The position numbers were made by a program, and so were the translations under genes. From the NCBI RefSeq assembly GCF_030814715.1, contig NZ_JAUSVO010000002.1, positions 806,001 through 870,000 on the forward strand: 64,000 nucleotides of DNA, written 5' to 3'. The stretch comes from Kaistia dalseonensis. GTDB lineage: Bacteria > Pseudomonadota > Alphaproteobacteria > Rhizobiales > Kaistiaceae. Below the pieces are notes generated by a model. That model had not been told where the DNA came from, searched no databases, and saw nothing but the letters and a program-made list of their open reading frames with translations. Below are positions 44,434-54,757 of this stretch, piece after piece; within the stretch, counting starts at the first letter, position 1, and every line of letters begins with the position of its first letter.

Positions 44434-47400
44434 ATGTCGATTCTCGCCGCGCTTCGCCATGTTACCCGCTACCGCTACGACAAGCCCGTCCAACTCGGTC
44501 CACAGGTCATCCGCCTGCGGACGGCGCCGCATTGCCGCACCAAGGTGCCGAGCTATTCGCTCAAGGTGACGCCGGCCAATCATTTCGTGAATTGGCAGCA
44601 GGATCCACACGGCAACTGGCAGGCGCGATTCGTCTTTCCGGAAAAGACCAAGGAATTTGCGATCGAGGTCGACCTTCTGGCCGAGCTCGAGGTGTATAAT
44701 CCGTTCGATTTCTTCGTCGAGCCTTATGCCGACCAGTTTCCCTTCGTCTATGAGCCGTCGCTCGCCGAGGAACTCGCCGCCTATCTCGTGCCGGAGCCGG
44801 CCGGTCCGCTGCTGACGTCCTTCATGGAGACGATCCCGCGCGGCCCGATGCAGATCGTCGACTTCCTGGTCTCGATCAACCAGCGCCTGCAGAGCGACAT
44901 ACGCTATCTGATCCGCATGGAGCCCGGCGTGCAGACGCCGGAAGAGACGCTTTCGACGGCCGCTGGCTCCTGCCGCGATTCGGGCTGGCTGCTGGTGCAG
45001 ACCTTGCGCCATCTCGGCCTCGCCGCACGCTTCGTGTCGGGCTATCTCATTCAGCTGAAGCCGGACGTGAAGGCGCTCGACGGACCCTCGGGCACCGAGG
45101 TGGATTTCACCGATCTGCACGCATGGGCCGAGGTGTATGTTCCAGGCGCCGGCTGGATCGGCATGGACCCGACCTCCGGGCTCTTCACGGGTGAAGGCCA
45201 CCTGCCGCTCTGCGCGACGCCTCATTACCGGTCGGCCGCGCCGATCACCGGCGCGTTCTCGGCCGAGCCCGACACCAAGACGGAATTCGAGTTCGAGATG
45301 CGGGTCGACCGCGTGGCCGAGAAGCCGCGCGTGACGCTGCCTTTCTCCGATGAGAGTTGGGCGGCGCTCGACGCGCTCGGCCACCAGGTCGATGCCGACC
45401 TGAGGGCGCATGATGTGCGCCTGACCATGGGCGGCGAGCCGACCTTCGTCTCGATCGACGATTACCAGGCGGCGGAATGGAATACCGCCGCCGTCGGGCC
45501 GACCAAGCGGATCCGTGCCGACGAGTTGATCCGCCGCCTGCGCGAACGCTTCGCGCCCGGCGGGTTCCTGCATTATGGCCAGGGCAAGTGGTATCCGGGC
45601 GAAAGCCTGCCGCGCTGGACCTTCGCGCTCTACTGGCGCAAGGACGGCAAGCCGATCTGGAACGATCCGAGCCTGATTGCCGCCGAGCACCAGCCGCAGA
45701 AGGCGACGGCCGAACAGGCCGGCGCGCTGCTCGAGGATCTCGCTGACCGGCTCGGCATCGGCGCCAGCTACGTCATTCCCGCCTATGAGGATCCGGCCCA
45801 TTGGATTCTCAAGGAGGCCGAACTTCCTGAAAACGTCACGACGTCCGATTCGAAGCTCGATGATCCTGAGGCTCGGGCGCGCATCGCCCGCGTCTTCGAG
45901 CGCGGCCTCGGCAATCCCTCGGGCTATGTGCTGCCCGTGCAACGCTGGCAGGCCAAGGCGCAGCCGCGGCGGCGCTGGGCATCGGAGAAATGGCCGCTCC
46001 GCCGTGGCAAGATGTTCCTTGTGCCCGGCGACAGCCCGGTCGGCTTCCGCCTGCCGCTATCGTCACTGCCTTACGTTCCGGCCTCGTCCTATCCATTCAT
46101 CATCCAGGCCGATCCGGGCTCGATCAACGCGCCGCTGCCTGATCCGGAAGAGCTCGCCGCACAGGTTTCGCGCCGTGGCGCGGACGGCGCCGATGCGGAT
46201 CGCGCCGAGCAGATCGAGCAGTACTTCACCGGGACGGGCGCCGTCCGAACGGCACTGTCGATCGAGCCGCGCGATGGCCGCCTTTGCGTCTTCATGCCGC
46301 CGACCGAACGGCTGGAGGATTATCTGGAGCTGCTCGCCTCCGTCGAGGCTTCGGCGCGCGATCTCGGCCTGCCGGTTCATGTCGAGGGCTATCCGCCGCC
46401 GATCGACCCGCGCATCGACGTCATCAAGGTGACGCCGGACCCGGGCGTCATCGAGGTCAACATCCATCCCGCCGCCGACTGGACCCAGTGCGTCGCGACG
46501 ACACGCGATCTCTATGAGGAGGCGCGTCTTTCGCGCCTCGGCACCGAGAAGTTCATGACCGATGGCCGCCACACGGGAACGGGCGGCGGCAATCACGTCG
46601 TGGTCGGTGGTGCCCATCCCGCCGACAGTCCCTTCCTGCGCCGGCCGGACCTCTTGAAGAGCCTTGTGCTCTACTGGCAGCGCCATCCTTCGCTCTCCTA
46701 CATGTTCTCGGGCTTGTTCATCGGCCCGACCAGCCAGGCCCCGCGCATCGACGAGGCGCGGCACGACAGCCTCTACGAGCTGGAAATCGCGATGTCGAAA
46801 GTGCCCTCGCCGAACTGGGGGGCTCCGCCGCCCTGGCTCGTCGACCGGCTCTTCCGCAATTTGCTGGTGGATGTCACCGGCAATACGCACCGCGCCGAGA
46901 TCTGCATCGACAAGCTCTATTCGCCCGATGGGCCGACGGGCCGGCTCGGGCTGGTCGAGTTCCGCTCGTTCGAAATGCCGCCGGATTACCGCATGAGCCT
47001 CGCTCAGCAGCTCCTGCTGCGCGCGCTCATCGCCTGGTTCTGGAAGCAGCCGCAGCAGGGATCGCTGATCCGCTGGGGCACGCAGTTGCATGACCGCTTC
47101 ATGCTGGAGCATTTCGTCTGGTCGGATTTCCGCGACGTGCTGACCGATCTCGAACGGGCTGGCTATCCGTTCGATCCGACATGGTTCGAGGCGCAGCGCG
47201 AGTTCCGCTTCCCCTTCTTCGGCGCTATCGAGCAGCAGGGCGTAAAGCTCGAATTGCGGCAGGCGCTCGAGCCCTGGCATGTGATGGGCGAGGAGGGGGC
47301 GATCGGCGGCACGGTGCGCTATGTCGACAGCTCGGTCGAGCGCATCCAGGTCAAGGCCGACGGCTTCGACCCCGGCCGCCATGTCATCGCCTGCAATGGA

Positions 47401-47757
47401 CGCCGCATCCCGATGCATTCGACGGGCATTGCCGGCAGCTATGTGGCGGGCGTCCGCTACAAGGCGTGGCAACCCGCATCGGGCCTGCATCCGACGATTC
47501 CCGTCCATGCGCCACTCACCTTCGACATCGTCGATACCTGGTCGGGCCGTTCGCTGGGCGGCTGCGTCTATCATGTCGCCCATCCCGGTGGCCGCAACTA
47601 CGACACCTTCCCGGTCAACTCCTACGAGGCCGAGGCACGACGGCTCGCCCGCTTCGAGTCGATTGGTCATACCGGTGGCGCCTTCCTGCCGCCGATCGAG
47701 ATGCCATCGGGCGAATTCCCGCTGACGCTCGATCTTCGCCGTCCGGCCGGTCTCTAG
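44434..47757 (+). CDS. transglutaminase-like protein with DUF2126 domain
   Basis: 1107 residues. Residues 1-80 are the bacterial transglutaminase N-terminal domain ([20 protein letters not shown]); the transglutaminase core has Cys180 ([12 protein letters not shown]), His229 ([10 protein letters not shown]) and Asp245 (GMDPTSG). From about residue 300 onward DUF2126 follows ([27 protein letters not shown]). The family is predicted to modify or cross-link peptides with the neighbouring ATP-grasp protein. The next gene starts 3 bp after the stop, so the three genes are one operon. Biochemistry unknown. Confidence 0.92.
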   Translation: MSILAALRHVTRYRYDKPVQLGPQVIRLRTAPHCRTKVPSYSLKVTPANHFVNWQQDPHGNWQARFVFPEKTKEFAIEVDLLAELEVYNPFDFFVEPYADQFPFVYEPSLAEELAAYLVPEPAGPLLTSFMETIPRGPMQIVDFLVSINQRLQSDIRYLIRMEPGVQTPEETLSTAAGSCRDSGWLLVQTLRHLGLAARFVSGYLIQLKPDVKALDGPSGTEVDFTDLHAWAEVYVPGAGWIGMDPTSGLFTGEGHLPLCATPHYRSAAPITGAFSAEPDTKTEFEFEMRVDRVAEKPRVTLPFSDESWAALDALGHQVDADLRAHDVRLTMGGEPTFVSIDDYQAAEWNTAAVGPTKRIRADELIRRLRERFAPGGFLHYGQGKWYPGESLPRWTFALYWRKDGKPIWNDPSLIAAEHQPQKATAEQAGALLEDLADRLGIGASYVIPAYEDPAHWILKEAELPENVTTSDSKLDDPEARARIARVFERGLGNPSGYVLPVQRWQAKAQPRRRWASEKWPLRRGKMFLVPGDSPVGFRLPLSSLPYVPASSYPFIIQADPGSINAPLPDPEELAAQVSRRGADGADADRAEQIEQYFTGTGAVRTALSIEPRDGRLCVFMPPTERLEDYLELLASVEASARDLGLPVHVEGYPPPIDPRIDVIKVTPDPGVIEVNIHPAADWTQCVATTRDLYEEARLSRLGTEKFMTDGRHTGTGGGNHVVVGGAHPADSPFLRRPDLLKSLVLYWQRHPSLSYMFSGLFIGPTSQAPRIDEARHDSLYELEIAMSKVPSPNWGAPPPWLVDRLFRNLLVDVTGNTHRAEICIDKLYSPDGPTGRLGLVEFRSFEMPPDYRMSLAQQLLLRALIAWFWKQPQQGSLIRWGTQLHDRFMLEHFVWSDFRDVLTDLERAGYPFDPTWFEAQREFRFPFFGAIEQQGVKLELRQALEPWHVMGEEGAIGGTVRYVDSSVERIQVKADGFDPGRHVIACNGRRIPMHSTGIAGSYVAGVRYKAWQPASGLHPTIPVHAPLTFDIVDTWSGRSLGGCVYHVAHPGGRNYDTFPVNSYEAEARRLARFESIGHTGGAFLPPIEMPSGEFPLTLDLRRPAGL

Positions 47758-47760
47758 GAC

Positions 47761-50274
47761 ATGGTGGCACGCACGGAAACGCCGCGCAGGGGCCGGGCCG
47801 CAGCCGACAGGGCGCTGCGTCTCGTCGCGCATTATCGGCCCTTGCCGGGCGTTGCCGACGAGTTCATCGACAAGAATGGCCGTATCCGCCCGCACTGGAT
47901 GCGCTTCGTCGAGACCATGGCGGCGCTGGGCCCGGGCGAGGTCGAGCATCGTTTCGAACTCGCCGACCGGCACCTGGCTGATTCGGGCGTCGTCTTCCGC
48001 GTCTATGGCGCGGAGAATGGCGACGAGCGGCCGTGGCCGCTGTCGCATGTTCCGTTCCTGATCGAGCCGAATGAATGGCGTCACCTCGAGGCGGGCCTCA
48101 TCCAGCGGGCCAAGCTGCTCGATACGATCCTCGGCGATGTCTATGACGAGGGAAAGCTCGCCGCCGACGGTGCCCTGCCTGCGGCGATCATTGCCGGCAG
48201 CCCCGAATTCCTGCGGCCGCTCGTCGGCTCGAAGCCGGTCGGCGGCCATCATCTGAGGATCTACGCGGTCGATGTCGGCCGTGGTCCGGACGGGCGCTGG
48301 TGGGTCATCTCCGACCGCACGCAGGCGCCGTCCGGCGCGGGCTATGCGCTGGAAAACCGCATCGCGCTTTCGCGCGCGCTGCCCGATGTCTACCGCTCGT
48401 TCAATGTCGAGCGTCTCGCCGGCTTCTTCCAGGATTTTCGCAGCGGCCTGAACGCGCTCAATCGGCATGAGGAGACGCGCGTCGCACTGCTCACGCCCGG
48501 TCCCTTGAACGAGACCTATTTCGAACACGCCTATCTCGCGCGCTATCTCGGTTTTGTGCTGGTGGAGGGCGAGGACCTGACCGTGCGCGACGACACGGTC
48601 TATATGCGCACGATTTCCGGCTTGAAGCGCGCGGACGTGCTGCTCCGCCGTCTCGACGCCGATTTCGCCGACCCGCTCGAATTGAACCCGGCCTCGCGGC
48701 TCGGCGTCCCCGGCCTTGCCGGTGCGATCCGCCAGCGCAATGTGGCGATCGCCAATGCGCTCGGATCGGGGATCATCGAGGCGCGCGCCATGATGGGGTT
48801 CATCCCCGGTCTCGCCGAGCGCATTCTGGGCGAGAAGCTGATCCTGCCGAATGTCGCCACCTGGTGGTGTGGACAGACGCTGGAGCGCGACCATGTGCTG
48901 GCGGAATTCGACCGCATGGTGATCGCGCCGGCGCTCGGCGCAACGGTCCCTGGCATTCTCGAACGCGGCCCCGTGCTCGGCGGCGATCTGGAGCCGGAGG
49001 AAAAGGAAAAGCTGATCGCGGCGATCGCCCGGCGTGGCAGCGATTTCGTCGGCCAGGAAGTGGTCAAGCTCTCGACCACGCCGGTCTGGCGCGGCACGGG
49101 CGACAGCGCTCATCTGGAGCCACGGCCTTCGATCCTGCGCCTCTATGTCGCCCGCTCCGCCGATGGCTGGACGGTGATGCCGGGCGGCTTCTGCCGTATC
49201 TCCGATCGGCCGGATGCGCGCGCCATGACGCTGCAGCAGGGCGGCGCGTCGGCCGATGTCTGGGTCATGTCCGATCGACCGGTTGCCGAGACGACATTGC
49301 TCGCCTCGCCCGACAAGGTCGCGCTCCGCCGCGTCACCTCGACCTTGCCGAGCCGGGCCGCGGAAAATCTCTTCTGGCTCGGTCGCTATGTCGAGAGAAC
49401 CGAGGCGGCGCTCAGGATCATCCGCGCCATTGCCGGCCGTCTGGTCGATGAAGGCGGCGATGGCGCCGCGGTCACGGCCAGGCTTGTCGCCATACTGATC
49501 GCATCGGGCGCGGCGAGCACCAATGACGGGCCGATGCAGCCGGCGCCGCTCGCGCTCTCGGCGCTCACCGACCGCAAGGCCTTCAACACCGTACCCCGCC
49601 TCGCCGAGGCCTCGCGCCGGGCGGCATCGGTCATTCGCGACCGTCTGTCGCCGGATGCCTGGCGCGCCGTTGCGGATCTGGAAATCCTGATGCAGGCGCC
49701 GCTCGAATCGCGCACCGGCAGCGACATGCTGGAGCGGGCGAACGAGGCACTCCGCCTGATCGCCGCATTCTCCGGCCTCGCCCAGGAAAACATGGTGCGC
49801 CACAATGGCTGGCGCTTCCTCGAACTCGGCCGCCGCATCGATCGCGGCCTCGCAGTGGCGCGGGCGACGCGCTATTGCGGGCTGAGCGGCCAGCCTGCCG
49901 AACTCGACGCCCTGCTCGAACTCGCCGACAGCCAGATCACCTATCGCATCCGCTATGTGATGGAAGCTGCCCGCATGCCCGTGGTCGATCTCGTGCTGCT
50001 CGATGCGGGCAATCCCCGCGCACTCGCCTTTCAGGCGGACCGGATTCGCCAGTCTCTGGCCGATCTTCCCGCCCATGCCCCGGCCGGCATTCTCGGCGCG
50101 GCCGATCGCCTCGCGACCCGTCTTTCCACCGAACTCGGCACGGCGGATGTCGCCGATCTCGATCACGACACGATCTTCGGCTACGAGACCGCCCTGATGC
50201 GGATTTCCGATGAGATCGCGCTCGCCTATTTCACCCATCGGCGAGCGACCGATCCGACCGAGGCCGGGGACTGA
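47761..50274 (+). CDS. circularly permuted ATP-grasp protein fused to alpha-E domain
   Basis: 837 residues. The first 480 or so are the circularly permuted type 2 ATP-grasp domain (HVPFLIEPNEWRHLEAGL, GLVEGEDL-like VLVEGEDLTVRDD, VATWWCGQ). From about residue 529 the alpha-E (DUF403) helical domain begins, PSRAAENLFWLGRYVERTEA. In many species these are two separate genes; here they are fused, which supports a joint function. ATP-grasp enzymes form amide bonds between acid and amine, so an amidoligase role on a peptide is likely. It is tightly packed between two transglutaminase genes. Confidence 0.92.
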   Translation: MVARTETPRRGRAAADRALRLVAHYRPLPGVADEFIDKNGRIRPHWMRFVETMAALGPGEVEHRFELADRHLADSGVVFRVYGAENGDERPWPLSHVPFLIEPNEWRHLEAGLIQRAKLLDTILGDVYDEGKLAADGALPAAIIAGSPEFLRPLVGSKPVGGHHLRIYAVDVGRGPDGRWWVISDRTQAPSGAGYALENRIALSRALPDVYRSFNVERLAGFFQDFRSGLNALNRHEETRVALLTPGPLNETYFEHAYLARYLGFVLVEGEDLTVRDDTVYMRTISGLKRADVLLRRLDADFADPLELNPASRLGVPGLAGAIRQRNVAIANALGSGIIEARAMMGFIPGLAERILGEKLILPNVATWWCGQTLERDHVLAEFDRMVIAPALGATVPGILERGPVLGGDLEPEEKEKLIAAIARRGSDFVGQEVVKLSTTPVWRGTGDSAHLEPRPSILRLYVARSADGWTVMPGGFCRISDRPDARAMTLQQGGASADVWVMSDRPVAETTLLASPDKVALRRVTSTLPSRAAENLFWLGRYVERTEAALRIIRAIAGRLVDEGGDGAAVTARLVAILIASGAASTNDGPMQPAPLALSALTDRKAFNTVPRLAEASRRAASVIRDRLSPDAWRAVADLEILMQAPLESRTGSDMLERANEALRLIAAFSGLAQENMVRHNGWRFLELGRRIDRGLAVARATRYCGLSGQPAELDALLELADSQITYRIRYVMEAARMPVVDLVLLDAGNPRALAFQADRIRQSLADLPAHAPAGILGAADRLATRLSTELGTADVADLDHDTIFGYETALMRISDEIALAYFTHRRATDPTEAGD

Positions 50275-50276
50275 GC

Positions 50277-51158
50277 GTGCTCTACGACATTCGTCAGGTG
50301 ACGCAATATAGCTATGCGAGCCCGGTTCCGTTTGCCCGTCAGGTGCTGCGGCTGCTTCCGGTCGAGCGCGCCGGCCAGCGTGTCATCGCGGCCGACCTTT
50401 CCATCACGCCGTCGCCGACCGAGCGTCATGACGGCTTTGATTTCTTCGGCAACAGGATCACCACGGTCGCCTTTGCCTTTCCGCATGAGGAATTGAAGCT
50501 GGAAACCCGTGCGCGGGTTCTCGTCGAGAAGGCGACCCGGCCTGATCCGGCGGCGACCCCGCCCTGGGAGCACATTCGCCGCATCGCCGTATCCGAAACC
50601 GATCTTGGCCCGCGCTCGCCGGTGCACTTCCTGTTCGCGAGCCGCCTGATCGCGATCGACAATGCGATCGGCGCCTATGTCGCCAAGAGCTTCCCGGCCG
50701 GCCGGCCGATCTTCGAGGCGGCGTTCGATCTCACCAAGCGCATCAAGGCCGATTTCAACTACGACCCCGAGGCGACCGATGTGAAGACGCTGCCGGCCGA
50801 TGCTTTCGCCAAGCGCGCCGGCGTCTGCCAGGATTTCGCTCATGTCATGATCGCCGGCCTCAGGACGCTGGGCCTGCCGGCGGCCTATGTCAGCGGCTTC
50901 CTCCGGACCGAGCCGCCGCCGGGGAGGCCGCGGCTCGAAGGCGCGGATGCAACGCATGCGTGGGTGGCGGTCTGGTGCGGGCGCGGCGCGGGCTGGATCG
51001 GCCTCGACCCCACCAATGGGGTCGTCGCGGACGAGGATCACGTCGTGTTGGCGCTCGGGCGCGACTATGTCGATGCAGCACCAGCCGACGGCGTCATCGT
51101 CACCTCAGGCGACCACACGCTCGATGTCGCCGTCGATGTCATTCCGGTCGAGGGATGA
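50277..51158 (+). CDS. transglutaminase-like protein (short form)
   Basis: 293 residues. N-terminal domain starts LYDIRQVTQYSYASPVPFA; the core triad is Cys184 (AGVCQDFAHVM), His228 (ATHAWVAVW) and Asp244 (GLDPTNG). It may act as protease, amidase or cross-linker on the product of the ATP-grasp ligase. The start is GTG 50277, two bases after the stop of the ligase gene, with GGGGA upstream. No signal peptide, so cytoplasmic. Confidence 0.92.
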   Translation: MLYDIRQVTQYSYASPVPFARQVLRLLPVERAGQRVIAADLSITPSPTERHDGFDFFGNRITTVAFAFPHEELKLETRARVLVEKATRPDPAATPPWEHIRRIAVSETDLGPRSPVHFLFASRLIAIDNAIGAYVAKSFPAGRPIFEAAFDLTKRIKADFNYDPEATDVKTLPADAFAKRAGVCQDFAHVMIAGLRTLGLPAAYVSGFLRTEPPPGRPRLEGADATHAWVAVWCGRGAGWIGLDPTNGVVADEDHVVLALGRDYVDAAPADGVIVTSGDHTLDVAVDVIPVEG

Positions 51159-51369
51159 GGCAGTCTTGCCGCATTTTGTCCGTCCAATCGGTAAGCCGGC
51201 TGGACAGGCTGGTATTTCGCCCCGGCACACGGTATCAGGACGGCAGCAATTCCTCGCTGCCTCGGCCGACGGAAGGTCGGCACGCGGTCTCGATCCGAGC
51301 TGTGGTGCCCGTCCCAAGCGGCCCGGCCCGGAATTCGGGATCCATTCAAGATAGGACTACGTGACCGTC

Positions 51370-51651
51370 ATGTCTTCAACGTTCGACGTCGTTGCCGATG
51401 TTATCGCCCAGACCAGTGAAATTCCGCGCGAGAAGATCACGCCCGAATCCCATGCTATCGACGATCTGGGCATTGATAGCCTCGATTTTCTCGACATCGT
51501 CTTCGCGCTCGACAAGAAGTTCGGGATCAAGATCCCGCTTGAGCAGTGGACGCAGGAAGTGAACGCCGGCAAGGCCTCGGTCGAAGAGTACTTCCTCCTG
51601 AAAAACCTCGCGGCGCATATCGACGAACTCGTCGCCAAGAAGAACGCCTGA
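51370..51651 (+). CDS. acpXL: acyl carrier protein AcpXL for very-long-chain fatty acid of lipid A
   Basis: 93 residues. The phosphopantetheine Ser37 is in [12 protein letters not shown], and [16 protein letters not shown] is the hallmark of AcpXL, not of the housekeeping ACP. It carries the 27-hydroxyoctacosanoyl-type chain made by the following genes. ATG 51370 aligns with rhizobial AcpXL; GTG 51361 with AGGA four bases before it is another option. First gene of the six-gene cluster. Confidence 0.95.
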   Translation: MSSTFDVVADVIAQTSEIPREKITPESHAIDDLGIDSLDFLDIVFALDKKFGIKIPLEQWTQEVNAGKASVEEYFLLKNLAAHIDELVAKKNA

Positions 51652-51673
51652 TCTCGGGCGGTACTCAAGCGCC

Positions 51674-52129
51674 ATGCGCCTCGAATATTTCCAGATGATC
51701 GACACCGTCGTATCCTTCGATGCGGCGACGGGTGAGATTCACGCGAAAGCCTTTGTTCCGGAGAAGAGCCCGATCTTTGAAGGGCACTTTCCGGGATATC
51801 CGATCCTGCCTGGCGTTCTCCTGATCGAGACGATGGCGCAGGCGTCAGGCTATCTGATCCTCGGCATGAACGGTCTCACGCGGATGCCCTTCTTCGCGGG
51901 CGTCAAGAAAGCCAAGTTCCGCAAGTTCATCGAGCCGGGCACGACGCTCGATGTCTATGCCAAGATGGTGCATGAGGGCTCGGGCTATTCAGTCACGGAA
52001 GGCCGCATCGAGCAGGACGGCCCCGTCTGCGACGCGGAACTGACGCTGCGGGTGCTCGATTTCCCCGCGCCGGAACTGAAGGCGGAGATCGAGGCGCGTG
52101 CTGCCGTGATCGGCCTCGGCCAGAAATAG
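51674..52129 (+). CDS. fabZXL: 3-hydroxyacyl-ACP dehydratase of the VLCFA cluster
   Basis: 151 residues of the hot-dog FabZ family: FEGHFPGYPILPGVLLIETMAQ holds the His and Glu of the active site. It dehydrates 3-hydroxyacyl-AcpXL during chain elongation. It lies between acpXL and the ketosynthase pair, in the order known from Rhizobium. Confidence 0.93.
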   Translation: MRLEYFQMIDTVVSFDAATGEIHAKAFVPEKSPIFEGHFPGYPILPGVLLIETMAQASGYLILGMNGLTRMPFFAGVKKAKFRKFIEPGTTLDVYAKMVHEGSGYSVTEGRIEQDGPVCDAELTLRVLDFPAPELKAEIEARAAVIGLGQK

Positions 52130-52137
52130 GACACCGA

Positions 52138-53361
52138 ATGACCAACGCCTCGCAGGATGTCTGGATCACCGGCATCGGCCTCGTTTCCTCGCTCGGCGAG
52201 GGGACGGAAGCGCATTGGCAGGCCATGGCGACGGGTGACGTACATCCGGCCAAGGCCGAGATGGAGCGGTTCAAGCCGTTCCCGGTCCTGCCGATGGTGC
52301 CCCTCGAGCTCGACCGCCAGATCCCCCGTCGCGCCGACCAGCGCCAGATGGAGACCTGGCAGCGGCTCGGCACCTATGCCGCCGGCCTGGCGCTGGAAGA
52401 TGCGGGCCTTGCCGGCGATCTCGATCGGCTGGCGCATATGGACATGATTGTCGCCGCAGGCGGCGGCGAGCGTGATCTCGAGGTCGATGGGCAGATCCTC
52501 GCCGGGCTCGAAAGCGCACCGGCACCCGAGGCGTTCCTGAACGAACACCTCGCCAATGATCTGCGCCCGACCCTGTTCCTGGCGCAGCTGTCCAACCTTC
52601 TGGCCGGCAACATCTCGATCGTGCACAAGGTGACCGGTTCGTCGCGCACCTTCATGGGCGAGGAACTGGCCGGCATCAGCGCCGTGGAAGTCGCCGCGCG
52701 CCGGATTCGCGCGGGCCAGGGCAACCTGTTCATCGTCGGCGCCGCCTATAATGCCGAGCGCAAGGATATGCTGCTCAGCCTGGCGCTCGGCCACACGCTC
52801 TGGAAGGGCGAGCTCGAGCCCGTCTGGGCGCGCGCTGCCGCCAGTCCCGAGGGCGGCATGATCACGGGTTCCGTCGGGGCCTTTCTGGTCCTCGAATCCC
52901 GGGCTCATGCCGAGGCACGTGGTCGCACCGCCTATGCCAAGCTTGGTCCCGTGCTATCGGGCCGCAGCCGCCGCAAGCCGGGTGATGCCGCCGCCGTTGC
53001 GCGCGGGCAGATCGAGGCGATCCGTCCTTCGATCGGCAAGGCGCCGGTTGCCGTTCTCTCCGGTGCTAACGGCATGACGGCCGCGACGCTGGAAGAGCGG
53101 GCGCTGCTCGAGCAATTGGGCGCCGAGGGCATTATCGGCCCCGTGCGCGCGTCGCAGAGCCTGATCGGCAGCAGCATCGAGGCCGTGTTTCCGGCGCAGA
53201 TCGCTCTGGCCGGACTGGCGATCGCGAAGAAGGGTTTCTATCTTCCCTTTGATCCGACCGGGTTCGAGCAGGCCGCCACCGAGGCGCCGTCGCAGATCCT
53301 GGCGACAAGCTGGGGATTCTGGCGTGGCGAGGGCATGGCGCTCGTCGAAGCCATCGACTGA
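52138..53361 (+). CDS. fabF2XL: beta-ketoacyl-ACP synthase homologue lacking the catalytic triad (FabF2XL)
   Basis: 407 residues of the thiolase-fold ketosynthases, but the active Cys is missing: the nucleophile loop reads KVTGSSRTFMGEE near residue 168. The two His also seem lost (GANGMTAATLEE in place of HGTGT; SLIGSSIEAVF in place of the GH motif). It is therefore probably a chain-length-factor-like partner of FabF1XL. It overlaps none of its neighbours; the gap to fabF1XL is 14 bp. Confidence 0.9.
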   Translation: MTNASQDVWITGIGLVSSLGEGTEAHWQAMATGDVHPAKAEMERFKPFPVLPMVPLELDRQIPRRADQRQMETWQRLGTYAAGLALEDAGLAGDLDRLAHMDMIVAAGGGERDLEVDGQILAGLESAPAPEAFLNEHLANDLRPTLFLAQLSNLLAGNISIVHKVTGSSRTFMGEELAGISAVEVAARRIRAGQGNLFIVGAAYNAERKDMLLSLALGHTLWKGELEPVWARAAASPEGGMITGSVGAFLVLESRAHAEARGRTAYAKLGPVLSGRSRRKPGDAAAVARGQIEAIRPSIGKAPVAVLSGANGMTAATLEERALLEQLGAEGIIGPVRASQSLIGSSIEAVFPAQIALAGLAIAKKGFYLPFDPTGFEQAATEAPSQILATSWGFWRGEGMALVEAID

Positions 53362-53375
53362 GAAAGGCTGCCGCG

Positions 53376-54671
53376 ATGAGCGCTACCGCAACTGGCAAGA
53401 CTCGTGATCATCTCGGACGCCCGGTCGTGGCGGTCACGGGCATGGGCGTCGTGACCTCGCTCGGCCAAGGCGTTCAGGACAACTGGTCGGCGCTGACTTC
53501 GGGCCGCTCGGGCATCCATCGGATCACACGCTTCCCGACGGATCATCTGCGCACCACCATTGCCGGCACGGTCGATTTTCTGTTCGACGAGCCGGTTCGT
53601 TCGCCGGTCCTGACGGAGCGCCTCGCGCATCTCGCCGCCGAAGAGGCGATCGCACAGTCCAAGCTCGGCACGCCGGGCGATTTTCCGGGCATGCTCTTCA
53701 TGGCCGTGCCGCCGGTCGAGCTCGAATGGCCGGCCAAGCGCGCGCTCTATGCCGGCACCAATCCGGACTCGGGCGATGCCTATGATCGCATGATCGACGG
53801 CGCCTGGGCCCTGAACGATACCGACACCTATGAATTCGCGCTCTATGGCTGCGTCGCCGAGCGCACGGCCGACCAGTTCGGCACGCGCGGCGCGCCGATC
53901 TCCCTGTCGACCGCCTGCGCCTCGGGCGCCTCGGCGATCCAGCTCGGCGTCGAGGCCATTCGTCGAGGCGATACGGATGCCGCGCTCTGCATCGGCACGG
54001 ATGGATCGGTGCAGGTCGAGGCGGTCGTCCGCTTTTCACTGCTTTCGGCGCTCTCCACTTCCAACGAAGATCCGACTGCGGCCTCGCGGCCGTTCTCGAA
54101 GAGCCGCGACGGCTTCGTGATTGCCGAAGGGGCCGGCGCGCTGGTGCTGGAAGACTATGATGCCGCCAAGGCACGTGGTGCCGAGATCCTGGCGGTCATT
54201 CGCGGCGTGGCCGAGCAGGCCGACGATTTCCACCGCACGCGCTCCAAGCCGGACGGATCGCCGGTCATCGGCGCGATCCGGCAGGCTCTTGCCGATGGCG
54301 GTGTCGCGATCGAAGAGGTCGACCACATCAACGCGCACGGCACCGGCACGCCCGAGAACGACAAGATGGAGGCGATGTCGCTCGAAGCCGTGTTCGGCGA
54401 GCACATCCGCAATATCCCGATCAGCTCCAACAAGTCGATGATCGGCCATACGCTGACGGCGGCCGGCGCGGTCGAGGCGGTGATCTCGATCAAGACCATC
54501 CGCGACGGCGTCATCCCTCCGACGATCAATTACGAGAATCCGGACCCGAGCTTTCCGCTCGATATCGTCGGCAATGTCGCGCGCCGTGCGCCGGTCTCCA
54601 TGGTGCTCTCCAATTCCTTCGGCTTCGGCGGCCAGAATGCGTGCCTGCTGATTGCGGCCGAGCCGGGCTGA
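53376..54671 (+). CDS. fabF1XL: beta-ketoacyl-ACP synthase II-like, FabF1XL
   Basis: 431 residues with an intact triad: Cys181 in STACASGASAIQ, His in INAHGTGTPEND and His in NKSMIGHTLTAAGA. It elongates acyl-AcpXL with malonyl units, probably as heterodimer with FabF2XL. AAAGG precedes the ATG at 53376. Confidence 0.94.
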   Translation: MSATATGKTRDHLGRPVVAVTGMGVVTSLGQGVQDNWSALTSGRSGIHRITRFPTDHLRTTIAGTVDFLFDEPVRSPVLTERLAHLAAEEAIAQSKLGTPGDFPGMLFMAVPPVELEWPAKRALYAGTNPDSGDAYDRMIDGAWALNDTDTYEFALYGCVAERTADQFGTRGAPISLSTACASGASAIQLGVEAIRRGDTDAALCIGTDGSVQVEAVVRFSLLSALSTSNEDPTAASRPFSKSRDGFVIAEGAGALVLEDYDAAKARGAEILAVIRGVAEQADDFHRTRSKPDGSPVIGAIRQALADGGVAIEEVDHINAHGTGTPENDKMEAMSLEAVFGEHIRNIPISSNKSMIGHTLTAAGAVEAVISIKTIRDGVIPPTINYENPDPSFPLDIVGNVARRAPVSMVLSNSFGFGGQNACLLIAAEPG

Positions 54672-54757
54672 AGCGGCGCATGGGTCTCTGCTCTGGCGTC
54701 TTCTGGCGCGAGGCGCTAAGCAGAGCCGCGACTTCTGACTGACGGACCCTGATATTC

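Noticed and set aside
46063-50238. 1391-residue open frame on the - strand
   Set aside because: It lies antisense to the transglutaminase and ATP-grasp genes, which have clear catalytic motifs; composition is typical of a GC-rich shadow.
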